Positions 45,101 through 56,222 of a stretch of DNA of 64,000 nucleotides are shown piece by piece. The notes under the pieces were generated by a model. It saw only the letters and a list, made by a program, of their open reading frames with translations. It was not told the origin of the DNA and ran no database searches. Origin of the DNA: Hordeum vulgare subsp. vulgare (taxonomy: Eukaryota > Streptophyta > Magnoliopsida > Poales > Poaceae); NCBI RefSeq assembly GCF_904849725.1, contig NC_058521.1:141884744-141948743 (forward strand), written 5' to 3'. Every line of letters starts with the position of its first letter. Position 1 is the stretch's first letter. The position numbers and the translations under genes were made by a program.

Positions 45101-45917
45101 TCTTATCAGCCAGATACTTGGGGCAATTGCGTTTCCGGTGACCCATACCCTTGCAATAGTAACACTCTGTTTCAGGCTTAGGTCCAGCTTTGGGTTTCCT
45201 CATTGGATTGGCAACAGGCTTGCCGCTCTTCTTTGATTTACCCTTCTTTCCTTTGCCGTTTCTCTTGAAACTAGTGGTCTTATTCACCATCAACACTTGA
45301 TGTTCTTTACGGAGTTCAGACTCTGCGACTTTCAGCATCGCAAACAACTCGCCGGGTGACTTGTTCATCCCTTGCATGTTGTAGTTCAACACAAAGCCTT
45401 TATAGCTTGCCGGCAGTGATTGAAGGATTCTGTCAGTGATAGCTTCTTGCGAGAGTTCAATCCCCAGCTCAGCTAGACGGTTTGAGTACCCAAACATTTT
45501 GAGCACATGTTCACTGACAGACGAGTTCTCCTCCATCTTGCAAGCATAAAATTTATCGGAGGTCTCATACCTCTCGATCCGTGCGTTCTTCTGAAAGATA
45601 AACTTCAACTCCTGGAACATCTCAAATGCTCCATGACGCTCAAAGCGACGTTGAAGTCCCGGTTCTAAGCCATACAAGACTGCACATTGAACTACTGAGT
45701 AGTCCTCCTTACGTGCTAACCAAGCATTCTTAACATCCTGATCAGCCGTAGCGGGTGGTTCATCTCCTAGCGCAGCATTAAGGACATAATCCTTCTTCCC
45801 AGCTTGTAAGATTAGCTTAAGATTACGAGCCCAGTCTACAAAGTTGCTTCCATCATCTTTCAACTTAGCTTTCTCTAGGAACGTATTAAAATTCAGGGTG
45901 ACTGTCGCGTGAGCCAT
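42105..45917 (-). CDS. gag-pol: Angela/BARE Copia Gag-Pol polyprotein, truncated in RNase H
   Basis: 1270 codons from ATG at 45917. Gag spans about 1-250. The zinc knuckle is C252, C255, H260, C265. Protease DTG is at 302-304. The pre-integrase zinc residues are H439, H444, C470 and C473. The integrase triad is D500, D563 and E599. The reverse transcriptase has YVDD at 1000-1003, and RNase H starts with D1173 and E1214. At about residue 1246 (near 42180) roughly 120 bases are missing compared with the usual Copia RNase H. The catalytic CDN segment is lost and the reading shifts to a stop at 42105. The genuine C-terminal sequence (DLNVADPLTKPLPWAKHD) follows in another frame at 42130-41990. 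Everything before the deletion is open. The leader from the 5' LTR is about 1.25 kb. Confidence 0.95.
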   Translation of the reverse strand: MAHATVTLNFNTFLEKAKLKDDGSNFVDWARNLKLILQAGKKDYVLNAALGDEPPATADQDVKNAWLARKEDYSVVQCAVLYGLEPGLQRRFERHGAFEMFQELKFIFQKNARIERYETSDKFYACKMEENSSVSEHVLKMFGYSNRLAELGIELSQEAITDRILQSLPASYKGFVLNYNMQGMNKSPGELFAMLKVAESELRKEHQVLMVNKTTSFKRNGKGKKGKSKKSGKPVANPMRKPKAGPKPETECYYCKGMGHRKRNCPKYLADKKAAKEKSGIFDIHVIDVYLTGSCSSAWVFDTGSVAHICNSKQELRNRRRLAKDEVTMRVGNGSKVDAIAVGTVSLQLPSGLVMNLNHCYLVSALSMYIISGSCLLRDGYSFKSENNGCSISMSNIFYGHAPNVRGLFILNLDSDTHIHNIETKRVRVNNDSAIFLWHCRLGHIGVKRMKKLHADGLLESLDFDSLDTCEPCLMGKMTKTPFSGTMEHASDLLEMIHTDVCGPMSVEARGGYRYFLTFTDDLSRYGYVYLMKHKSETFEKFKQFQSEVENHRNKKIKFLWSDRGGEYLSFEFGAHLRQCGIVSQLTPPGTPQRNGVSERRNRTLLEMVRSMMFLTDLPLLFWGYALETAAFTLNRAPSKSVETTPYELWYGKRPKLSFLKVWGCDAYVKKLQPEKLEPKAEKCIFIGYPKETVGYTFYLKSEGKVFVAKNGAFLEKEFLLRELSGREIELDEVVEPLIPLDGGVGQGETSVVATPVEEEVNDDDHETPVQVSVEPRRSTRPRAAPEWYGNPVLSIMLLDNNEPANYEEAMVGPDSNKWLEAMKSEIGSMYENKVWTLEVLPEGRKAIQNKWIFKRKTDADGNVTVYKARLVAKGFSQVQGVDYDETFSPVAMLKSVRIMLAIAAFFDYEIWHMDVKTAFLNGFLKEELYMMQPEGFFDPKNANKVCKLQRSIYGLVQASRSWNKRFDEVIKAFGFIQVVGESCIYKKVSGSSVAFLILYVDDILLIGNNVQFLESIKDYLNKSFSMKDLGEAAYILGIKIYRDRSKRLIGLSQSTYLDKVLKRFKMEQSKKGFLPVLQGTRLSKTQCPATDEDREHMRTVPYASAIGSIMYAMLCTRPDVSLAISMAGRFQSNPGVDHWTTVKNILKYLKRTKEMFLVYGGDEELAVKGYVDASFDTDPDDSKSQTGYVFILNGGAVSWSSSKQSVVADSTCEAEYMAASEAAKEGVWMKQFMTDLAVVPSALNPRLRRRGGRKYMQSAHGSECSRPAD

Positions 45918-47171
45918 GATCTACAACACAAATATATTCAAAGTGGACTTAGACTATGTTCAAGATAATTAGAGTTTAACTTAATCAAATTATTTGCTAA
46001 ACTCCCACTCAAAAAGTACATCTCTCTAGTCATTGAGTGGTTCATGATCCACTTACACTAGCTCAAGTCCGATCATCACGTGAGTTGAGTATAGTTTCAG
46101 TGGTAAGCATCCCTATGCTAATCATATCATCTATATGATTCATGATCGACCTTTCGGTCTCATGTGTTCCGAGGCCATGTCTGCACATGCTAGGCTCGTC
46201 AAGCTTAACCCGAGTGTTCCGCATGCGCAACTGTTTTGCACCCGTTGTTTGTGAACGTTGAGTCTATCACACCCGATCATCACGTGGTGTCTCGAGACGA
46301 CGAACTGTAGCAACGGTCCACAGTCAGGGAGAACACAATTTCGTCTTGAAATTTTAGTGAGAGATCACCTCATAATGCTACCGTCGTTCTAAGCAAAATA
46401 AGGTGCATAAAAGGATTAACATCACATGCAATTCATAAGTGACATGATATGGCCATCATCACGTGCTCCTTGATCTCCATCACCAAAGCACCGGCACGAT
46501 CTTCTTGTCACCGGCGCCACACCATGATCTCCATCAACGTGTTGCCATCGGGGTTGTCGTGCTACTCATGCTATTACTACTAAAGCTACATCCTAGCAAA
46601 ATAGTAAACGCATCTGCAAGCACAAACGTTAGTATAAAGACAACCCTATGGCTCCTGCCGGTTGCCGTACCATCGACGTGCAAGTCGATATTATCTATTA
46701 CAACATGATCATCTCATACATCCAATATATCACATCACATCGTTGGCCATATCACATCACAAGCATACCCTGCAAAAACAAGTTAGACGTCCTCTAATTT
46801 TGTTGTTGCATGTTTTACGTGGTGACCATGGGTATCTAGTAGGATCGCATCTTACTTACGCAAACACCACAACGGAGATATATGAGTTGCTATTTAACCT
46901 CATCCAAGGACCTCCTCGGTCAAATCCGATTCAACTAAAGTTGGAGAAACTGACACCCGCCAGTCATCTTTGAGCAACGGAGTTACTCGTAGCGATGAAA
47001 CCAGTCTCTCGTAAGCGTACGAGTAATGTCGGTCCAAGCCGCTTCGATCCAACAATACCGCGGAATCAAGAAAAGACTAAGGTGGGCAGCAAAACGCACA
47101 TCACCGCCCACAAAAACTTTTGTGTTCTACTCAAGAAGACATCTACGCATGATCCTAGCTCATGATGCCAC
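45918..47171 (-). other. Angela 5' leader with decayed primer-binding site
   Basis: Untranslated region between 5' LTR and gag. At 47155-47171 the minus strand reads gtggcatcatgagctagg, where tggtatcagagc would be expected, so primer binding is probably impaired. No gene is present. Confidence 0.75.
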
Positions 47172-48991
47172 TGTTGGGGAACGTCGCATGGGAAACAAAA
47201 AATTTCCTACGCGCACGAAGACCTATCATGGTGATGTCCATCTACGAGAGGGGATGTGTGATCTACGTACCCTTGTAGACCGTACAGCAGAAGCGTTAGT
47301 GAACGCGGTTGATGTAGTGGAACGTCCTCACGTCCCTCGATCCGCCCCACGAACCGTCCCTCGATCAGTCCCACGATCTAGTGTCGAACGGACGGCACCT
47401 CCGCGTTCAGCACACGTACAGCTCGACGATGATCTCGGCCTTCTTGATCCAGCAAGAGAGACGGAGAGGTAGAAGAGTTCTCCGGCAGCGTGACGGCGCT
47501 CCGGAGGTTGGTGATGATCTTGTCTCAGCAGGGCTCCGCCCGAGCTCCGCAGAAACGCGATCTAGAGGAAAAACTGTGGAGGTATGTGGTCGGGCTGCCG
47601 TGGAAAAGTCGTCTCAAATCAGCCCTAAAACCTCCGTATATATAGGGGGAAGAGGGGGAGCCTTGCCTTGGGGTCCAAGGACCCCTAAGGGTTTCGGCCG
47701 GGCCAAGGGGGAAAGGTCTCCCCTTCCAAACCGAATCCAACTTGGTTTGGAAGGTGGAGTCCTTCTTCCCTTTCCCACCTCCTCCTTTTTTTTCTTTTCT
47801 CTTTGATTTTCTTCCTATGGCGCATAGGGCCTTCTTGGGCTGTCCCACCAGCCCACTAAGGGCTGGTGTGCCACCCCCAAGGCCTATGGGCTTCCCCGGA
47901 GTGGGTTGCCCCCCCCGGTGAACTCCCGGAACCCATTCCTCATTCCCGGCACATTCCCGGTAACTCCGAAAACCTTCCGGTAATCAAATGAGGTCATCCT
48001 ATATATCAATCTTCGTTTCCGGACCATTCCGGAAACCCTCGTGATGTCCGTGATCTCATCCGGGACTCCGAACAACATTCGGTAACCAACCATATAACTC
48101 AAATACGCATAAAACAACGTCGAACCTTAAGTGTGCAGACCCTGCGGGTTCGAGAACTATGTAGACATGACCCGAGAGACTCCTCGGTCAATATCCAATA
48201 GCGGGACCTGGATGCCCATATTGGATCCTACATATTCTACGAAGATCTTATCGTTTGAACCTCAGTGCCAAGGATTCATATAATCTCGTATGTCATTCCC
48301 TTTGTGCTTCGGTATGTTACTTGCCCGAGATTCGATCGTCAGTATCCGCATACCTATTTCAATCTCGTTGACCGGCAAGTCTCTTTACTCGTTCCGTAAT
48401 ACATGATCCCGCAACTTACACTAAGTCACATTGCTTGCAAGGCTTGTGTGTGATGTTGTATTACCGAGTGGGCCCCGAGATACCTCTCCGTCACACGGAG
48501 TGACAAATCCCAGTCTTGATCCATACTAACTCAACGAACACCTTCGGAGATACCTGTAGAGCATCTTTATAGTCACCCAGTTACGTTGCGACGTTTGATA
48601 CACACAAAGTATTCCTCCGGTGTTAGTGAGTTATATGATCTCATGGTCATAGGAACAAATACTTGACACGCAGAAAACAGTAGCAACAAAATGACACGAT
48701 CAACATGCTACGTCTATTAGTTTGGGTCTAGTCCATCACGTGATTCTCCTAATGACGTGATCCAGTTATCAAGCAACAACACCTTGTTCATAATCAGAAG
48801 ACACTGACTATCTTTGATCAATTGGCTAGCCAACTAGAGGCTTGCTAGGGACAGTGTTTTTTCTATGTATCCACACATGTAAATGAGTCTTCATTCAATA
48901 CAATTATAGCATGGATAATAAACGATTATCTTGATATAGGAATTATAATAATAACTATATTTATTATTGCCTCTAGGGCATAATTCCAACA
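47172..48991 (-). mobile_element. Angela 5' LTR
   Basis: 1820 bp, from tgttggggaacgtcgcatgg to ctagggcataattccaaca on the plus strand. It differs from the 3' LTR at scattered single positions. Confidence 0.95.
47637..47644 (-). promoter_or_regulatory. TATA box in the Angela 5' LTR
   Basis: 'tatatata' in the context ccccctatatatacggagg on the minus strand, at the position of the known BARE LTR promoter, upstream of the leader. Confidence 0.7.
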
Positions 48992-51154
48992 GGATTGCCA
49001 TACAAATGATGCACTAGAGCTACGAGTATGTGAAAGCTCTTAAAGAAAACTAGTGGGTGTGCATCCAACTTGCTTGCTCACGAAGACCTAAGGCAATCGA
49101 GGAAGCCTATCATTGGAATATACAAGCCAAGTTATATAATGAAAATTTCCCACTAGCTATATGGTGGTGAGAAAACTAGAGACTCTCAATCATGAAGATC
49201 ATGGTGCTTAATATGCACAAGTGTGGAAAAGGTGGTAGCATTGTCCCTTTTCTCTTTTTCTCTCATTTTTTTTTGGTGGGCTCTTTGGCCTCTTCTTATT
49301 TTTTTTATTTTTTTGTTGGGATTCTATGGCCTCTTTTATTTCCTCACATGGGACAATGCTCCATTAATGATGATCATCACACTTTCAACTAAAAACTTAG
49401 AGCAACAATGACTCTATACGGAATGCTTTCGGTAGCGCACAGTGACAATGATCTAGCATGGCATAGACATTAATGGAAACATCATGCTAGCTATCTTACG
49501 ATCATGCAATGGCAATGTAGACGTGGTGGCACATGTCATGGTGGTAGTTGCATGGCAATATATCTCGGAATGACTTTGAAAAAGCCATAGTAGGTAGGTA
49601 TGCTGGCTGTTTTGAGGGAGGCTAATGGTGAGTTTTGTGCACGAGCGAAAGTTGCACGACACTAAGAAGATAGGGATGGTGGAAGGTGAAAGTGCATCTA
49701 AACCATGGACTCAACATTAGTCATGAAGAACTCGTATACTTGTTGCAAAAGTTTTATTAGCAATCGAAACAAAGCATTCAATGCATACTCCTAGGGGAAG
49801 GGTTGGTAGGTATAAACCATCGCGCGATCCCGACCGCCATGCAAAGGATGACAATCAATAGACTAATCATGCTCAGATTTCATCACATAGCGGTTCGCCA
49901 TACGTGCATGCTACGGGAATCACTAACTTCAACACAAGTATTTCCAGATCCACAACACCTTACTAGCATGACTTCAATATTACCATAACCACAACTCAAA
50001 ACTAATTGAGATGAATCAAACTTCTCTAACTATTCAATGCACATGAAGGTGGAAGTTTTCGTATCCCTTTGGATAACTACCCCTTTTGAGACTACTTTAA
50101 AAGCATAGATCAACTACCAAGCCACGTACCGTTGAGCTCTAAAAGATATAAGTGAAGCACATAGAGCAAAAGTATCTAGCTCAAAATATATAAGTGAAGC
50201 ACATGTGAGCTGAATTGTCTACCAAAAGAGATAAGTGAAGCTCGACAAAATCATGGTGAGTGCATGTATCTCTCTCTAGCTGTGCAACAAGGATGATTGT
50301 GACACAACAAAAATAAAATACTCCTATGATACAAGACGCTCCAAGCAAAAACACATAACATGTGGTGAATAAAAATATAGCCCCAAGTAACGTTACTGAT
50401 GGATTGAAGACGAGAGAGGGGATGCCTTCCCGGGGCATCCCCAAGCTTAGGATTTTACGGCATCCTTGAATCTCTTGGGGTGCCTTGGGCATCCCCAAGC
50501 TTGAGCTCTTGCCACTCTTTATCCTTTTGTCCATAAGAACTTCACCCAAAACTTGAAAACTTCACAACACGAAACTTAAACAGAAACTCGTGATAACATT
50601 AGTATGAGAAAGCAAACCACCACTTCCTTAGGTACTACAGCAAACTTAAATTCTACTTGTGTTGATGTTGGTTTACTGTATTTTCAATCTTCCATGGCTA
50701 ATACCCCCCGATACTATCCATAGTTTCATCAAAATAAGCAACCAACACAACGAAAACAGAATCTGTTAACAGCACACCAGTCTGTAGCAATCTGTATATT
50801 TCCTATACTTCTCGTACTTCAAAAATTATGAAAAATTACGACAGTATGATGAATTTGCATAGCAATCATCACAAAAAAGAATCAACTCAGAAGCTCTTAC
50901 AGAAAAAGAAATGAAAATTCTTTTCGTGAGAAGAAAGTTTTTGTCTTTTCCAGCATGACCAAACGATCATCCCCAAGACTAATCATAATAGGTTTTCTTG
51001 GCACAAACGCAAAAAGAAACACAAAAAACACAATCATAACAGAATTATGAAAGTGTGGAAAACAAAAAACAGAAAGAAAAAGGATAGATTCGTTGGGTTG
51101 CCTCCCAACAAGCGCTTTTGTTTAACGCCCTTAGCTAGGCAAAAGGTGATGGAA
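48992..51154 (-). other. Sabrina 3' internal region, non-coding
   Basis: It continues the Sabrina body after the protease. It shows A-rich and repeat patches also present in 1-1971 but no reverse transcriptase, integrase or RNase H motif in any frame. The short frames here have no domain support. Confidence 0.75.
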
Positions 51155-51605
51155 TCACGTATAGTCATCTTTGGTGCTCAAACCATAAGTAGCCCTCATC
51201 ATAGATTCATAAGGCAATCTTATTTTCTTTCTAAGAAAGTGCTCCATGCCCTTCTTCAAAGGAAATTTAAATCTAATATTCCCTTCCTTCATATCGATGA
51301 TAGCACCAATTGTCCTTAGGAAAGGTCTAACAAGAATAATGGGACATGAAGGATTACAATCTATGTCAAGTACAATGAAATCCATGGGTACATAGTTCTT
51401 ATTTGCAACAATAAGAACATCATCGACCCTTCCCATCGGTTTCTTGACAGTAGAATCCGCAAGATGCAAATTAAGAGAACACTCTTCAATCTCATGAAAA
51501 CCAAGAATATCACATAAAGACTTTGGAATCGCGGAAACACTAGCACCCAAATCACACAATGCATTGCACTCAGAGTTTCTGATCTTGATTTTGATAGTAG
51601 GTTCT
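51155..51605 (-). pseudogene. Sabrina aspartic protease region
   Basis: On the minus strand the frame reads NALCDLGASVSAIPKSLCDIL and continues through 'FIVLDIDCNPSCPIILVRPFL' to 'GNIRFKF'. This is an Athila-type Gypsy protease, in which the catalytic motif is commonly Asp-Leu-Gly-Ala rather than Asp-Thr-Gly. The domain itself is intact for about 130 residues. It is separated from gag by an in-frame stop near 51606 and ends at 51155, with no polymerase following. In autonomous relatives it would cut the Gag-Pol precursor. Confidence 0.8.
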
Positions 51606-53229
51606 CATTCATCATGAAGTTTTCTAGGTATAGAGACTTCTAGTTCGATCTTCTCTTCAAGAGATTTCATCATAACATCTACGATATGCGCGGTAAAGGC
51701 TTTGCTTTGGCTATAAGCATGTGGAGAGTTTGCAATGGATTGCATCAAAGAAATGCATTCAAACAAGGAGCAATTATCATAATTGAATTCCTTGAAATCC
51801 AAAGTGGGAGTTTCATTACTACCCATTATTTTGATTTATTCTACTCCACTCTCCACACCTTTATCATCAAGATAGGTGGACTTCGAATCATTGGGGCGTT
51901 TTTCAACCAAAGTGGATTCATATCCAGCCCCTCCATAAATAGGTTTGACACGCGAAAACAAAGATTCAAGAGGAGACACACCAAGCACTTTAAGATCCTC
52001 GTGATTTGCATCACTAGAACGCACCCTTTTAAACCATCCATGTCTAGCGCGAATTTGGGCGGTTCTTTCTTTGCTCTCATTCATGTAGATACGCATACCT
52101 TTCAAAGTTTCATCCAAGTTGACCTTGGGAGGAGCGCATCTAACTTTCAAAGCATCAATATCACAAGACATCCTATCAACGCTCTTAGCCAAATCGTCTA
52201 TTTTGAGTAGTTTTCCTCTATGGACGCATTGAAAATCTTTTGAGAGTTAATGAACTCTTTGATATTACTCTCTAAATCAGAGGGTAATTTGTTGTGATTT
52301 CCATAAGTGTTGTTGTAGGAATTGCCATAATTGTTAAAGGAGTTACTAGGAAAAGGGCTAGGAACATAGTTTCCTCTAAAAGCATTGTTGTTGCCAAAAT
52401 TGTTCCTACCAACAAAATTCACGTCCAAACTAGTGTTGCTACTCTCAATCAAAGAAGATAGTGGCATGTCATTAGGATCTATAGTAGCATTTCTACTAGC
52501 AACCAAATTCATCAACTCGTCCATCTTAGCACTAAGCGAGTTAATCTCTTCTATAGCGTGTACCTTTTTGCTAGCAGGTGACCTTTCAGTGTGCCACTCA
52601 GAGTAGTTGGTCATGATATTGTCTAGGTGTTTTCTAGCGTCTCCTAACATGATTTTAATGAATGTTCCACCTGAGGCGGAGTCCAAGATATTGCGAGAAG
52701 CGAAATTGAAGCCAGCGTAAAAGATTTGTATAATCATCCACAAACTCAAGCCATGAGCGGGACAATTTCTAATCATAAGCTTCATCCTCTCCCAAGATTG
52801 TGCAACGTGTTCATGATCAAGTTGCTTGAAATTCATGATATCGTTATGTAAGGAGATGGTCTTAGCCGACGGAAAATACTTGGATATGTAAGCATCTTTG
52901 CACTTATCCCAAGAATCGATACTATTTTTAGGCAAAGAAGAAAACCAAGTTTTTGCGCGATCTCACAACGAGAAAGGAAAAAGTTTCAACTTAATCACGT
53001 CATTATTCACATCTCTTTTCTTTTGCATATCGCAAAGCTCAATGAAGGTATTGAGATGGGATGCGGCATATTCACTAGGAAGGCCAGAGAATTGCTCTTT
53101 CATAACAAGATTCAGCAAAGCTGCGTTGATTTCATACGATTCCGCACTAGTGGCGGGAGCAATGGGAGTACTAATAAAATCATTATTATTAGTGCTCGAG
53201 AAGTCGCAAAGTTTGGTGTTTTCAGCCAT
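51606..53229 (-). pseudogene. Sabrina gag, interrupted
   Basis: The gag probably starts at ATG 53229 (MAENTKLCDFSS). It reads GLPSEYAASHLNTFIELCD and, after a stop at about 52960-52962 (TGA in place of an arginine codon), resumes with the retrotransposon-Gag core: 'DSWDKCKDAYISKYFP', 'DHEHVAQSWERMK' and 'NCPAHGLSLWMIIQIFYAG' (52935-52198). A small frame change at about 52200 leads to the coiled, charged part at 52192-51836. Further stops at about 51830 and 51606 precede the protease. A Gag of this kind would package element RNA in virus-like particles. The copy cannot make it whole. Confidence 0.82.
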
Positions 53230-53437
53230 GATGACTTCAACAAACAAACAAGCACACAAGCAAGCAAGAAAACTGGCAAAGGAAAACGACAAAAGCAAGA
53301 GAAAACGGCAAAGGAGAAAGGCAAATGAAAACGGCAAATGTGAAGTGGGGGAGAGGGAAACGAGAGGCAACTCGCAAAAAAGATAATGCAGGAGATGAGT
53401 TTGTGAGACCTACTTGGATAGATCTTGATCTCTCCTC

Positions 53438-53454
53438 CCCGGCAACGGCGCCAG
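53438..53454 (-). other. Sabrina primer-binding site
   Basis: On the minus strand tggcgccgttgccgggg lies nine bases after the 5' LTR end. This is the primer site typical of Athila-type Gypsy elements. Confidence 0.85.
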
Positions 53455-53463
53455 AAATACTTC

Positions 53464-55089
53464 TGCTACTGCAACAAAAGACCTTCCAATGGCGCCAGAA
53501 ATAAGTGTGTCGACGGCACCAGGAATCCTTCTACTACGGCTACGCCTTAAGGGACTTCCTAGGCAAATATGCAAAGGATTTCCCCCGTGGCCTTGGAGCC
53601 TTGCGTTGGTGTTCCTCAAAGCGGAAAGGGTGATGTAGCACAGCGATGGTAAGTATTTCCCTCAGTTTGAGAACCAAGGTATCGATCCAGTGAAGGAGTA
53701 TCACACGATCCTGCACAAACACAAAGAATCCTGCTCCCAACGCTATGAAGGGGTTGTCAATCCCTTATAGATTGTTCGCCTAGTGATAATTGAAAGCAAC
53801 AAAGTAACAAAGCAAAGTAAAAGCGGAGGTGTAAACGATAGATGTGAATAGACCCGGGGGCCGTAGTGTTTACTAGTGGCTTCTCTCATGAAAGCAAGTA
53901 GACGATGGGTGAACAAATTACTCTCGAGCAATTGATAGAACCGCGCAAAGTCGTGACGTCATCTATGGCAATGATTATATCTATAGGCATCGCGTCCAAA
54001 ACAAGTAGACCGATACTTTGTGCATCTACTACTATTACTCCACACGTCGACCGCTATCCAGCATGCATCTAGTGTATTAAGTCCAAAAGATCAGAGTAAC
54101 ACCTTAAGCAAGATGACATGATGTAGATGGACAATCTCATATCAACGACAGAGCCCACCTTGTTACCCTTGATGGCAACCACTCAATGTGTGCCTTGCTG
54201 CCCCTACTGTCACTGGGAAAGGTCACCACATGGTAAGAACCCAAAACCAAAAACTTCTCCCATTGCAAGAATCATAGATCTAGTTGGCCAAACAAAACCC
54301 AAGAGTAGGAGAGACTTACAAGGATATCAAATCATGCATATAAGAAATCAGCAAAGACTCAAATATATATCATAGATAATCTAATCACAAATCCACAATT
54401 CATCAGATCTCTACAAACACACCGCCAAAGAAGATTACATCGGATAGATCTCCATGAAGATCATGGAGAACTTTGTATTGATGATCCAAGAGAGAGAAGA
54501 AGCCATCTAGCTACTATCTTCGGACCCGTAGGTCTGAAGTGAACTACTCACGAGTCATTGGAGGGGTGATGATGATGATGATGATGAAGAAGCCCTCCAA
54601 CTCCAAAGTCCCCTCCGGCAGGGTGCCGGGAAGGGTATCCAGATGAGATCTCGCGGAAACGGAAGCTTGCGGTGGCGGAAACGTATTTTCGAGGCTCCCC
54701 TGATTTTTTGCTGTATTTTTGGGAATATATAGGCCAGAGATCTAGGTCAGGGGGCGCTCAGGGAGGCCACAAGCCGTGCCACTGCCACCTCCCCCTGGTG
54801 GCGGAGTGGGGGCTTGTGGGCTCCCTGGAGCCTTCCTGGCTTGGCCCACATGCCCCCTGATCTTCTTCCGTTCGGGCAAAAATCATTTCGGGGATTTTAT
54901 TCCGTTTGGACTTCGTTCCAAAATCAGATCTGAAAAGAGCCAAAAACACAGAAAAAACAGGAACTGGCACTTGGCACTGAATTAATAAGTTAGTCCCAAA
55001 AAAGATATAAAAGGTACATAAAATATCCAAAGATGACAAGAGAACAACATGAAACCATCAAAAATTATAGATACGTTTGAGACGTATCA
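53464..55089 (-). mobile_element. Sabrina 5' LTR
   Basis: 1626 bp, with the same ends as 38018-39640 and scattered single-base differences. A second ggcgccagaaa string inside the LTR (53491-53501) mimics the primer site. A TATA-like 'ggcctatatattccc' (minus strand) lies near 54723-54737. Confidence 0.94.
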
Positions 55090-56222
55090 CCCACCATGGG
55101 CTGGTGCGCCACCTCTTAGGCTTATGTGTCCCCGGGGTCGGTGTCCCCTCCCGGTGAACCCCCGGAACCCATTCGTCACTCCCCGTACTTTACCGATAAT
55201 GCCCGAAACCTTCTGGAACCCGTATACCTCCTTACTATATATCAATCTTTGTTTCCATACCATTCCGGAACTCCTCGTGACGTCTAAGATCTCATCTGGG
55301 ACTCCGAACAACCTTCGGTCACCAACATACATAAATCAACTATACTGAAACATCACCAAACCTTAAGTGTGCAGACCCTACGGGTTCGAGAACTATGTAG
55401 ACATGTCCTGAGACACTCCCCGGTCAATAACCAATAGCGGGACCTGGATGCCCATATTATCACCTACATATTCTATGAATATCTTTATCGGTCGAACCAC
55501 GATGTCAAGGATTCAATCAATCTCGTATACTGTTCCATTTGTCCATCGGTGTGTTATTTGCCCGAGATTTGGTCGTCGGTATCTCCATACCTAGTTCAAT
55601 ATTGTTACCGATAAGTCTCTTTAATGATTCTGTAATACAAGATCCCGTGACTAACTCCTTAGTCACATTGCTTGCAAACTCATTATGATGTTGTATTACC
55701 GAGTGGGCCCTAGAGATACCTGTCCATCATATGGAGTGACAAATCCCAGTGTCGATTCACGTCAACCCAATAGACACCTTCAGAGATACCTATAGAGCAC
55801 CTTTATAGTCACCCAGTTACGTTGTGATGTTTGATACACACAAGGTACTGCTCCGATTCCCAAGAGTTGCATGATCTCATGGTCATAGAAACAGATACTC
55901 GACATGTATAAAACAATAACAATAAACTGACTCGATCACATGCTACGTTCATAGTTTGGGTCTTGTACATCACATCATTCTCCTAATGATGTGATCCCGT
56001 TATAAAATGACAACTCATGTCTATGGTGAGAAAACCTTGACCATCTTTGATCAACGAGCTAGTCCTTAGAGGCTCACTAGGGACAGTGTGTTGTCTATGT
56101 ACCCACACATGTATTTGAGTTTCTAATCAATACAATTATAGTATGGATAATAAACGATTATCATGAACAAGTAAATATAATAATAACTAATTTATTATTG
56201 CCTCTAGGGCATATTTCCAACA
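55090..56222 (-). mobile_element. Outer Copia 3' LTR, right part
   Basis: It resumes with the cccac target duplication and ends 'tctagggcatatttccaaca'. Together with 37307-38017 it forms one LTR. The polypurine tract is on the minus strand at 56223-56236. Confidence 0.92.

Larger units (their letters stand above)
40168..48991 (-). mobile_element. Full-length Angela/BARE-type Copia element nested in Sabrina
   Basis: 8824 bp with 1.82-kb LTRs at both ends and a perfect target duplication ggatt at 40163-40167 and 48992-48996. The flanks 40140-40167 and 48997 onward join into continuous Sabrina sequence. On the minus strand the order is 5' LTR (47172-48991), primer site, leader, gag-pol (45917-42105), polypurine tract and 3' LTR (40168-41986). 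The LTR pair is nearly identical by eye. The only obvious coding damage is a deletion in RNase H. Confidence 0.96.
38018..55089 (-). mobile_element. Sabrina Gypsy element, minus strand, split by a nested Angela element
   Basis: The 3' LTR is 38018-39640 and the 5' LTR is 53464-55089. Perfect target duplications cccac occur at 38013-38017 and 55090-55094. The internal sequence is 39641-40167 plus 48992-53463, about 5.0 kb once the 8.8-kb Angela insertion is discounted, for a total near 8.2 kb. Only Gag and protease are found; no reverse transcriptase, RNase H or integrase is readable. The family name rests on LTR length, ends and the internal string gcaagcttccgtttccgc recalled from Sabrina marker work. 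It is a non-autonomous element. Confidence 0.88.
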
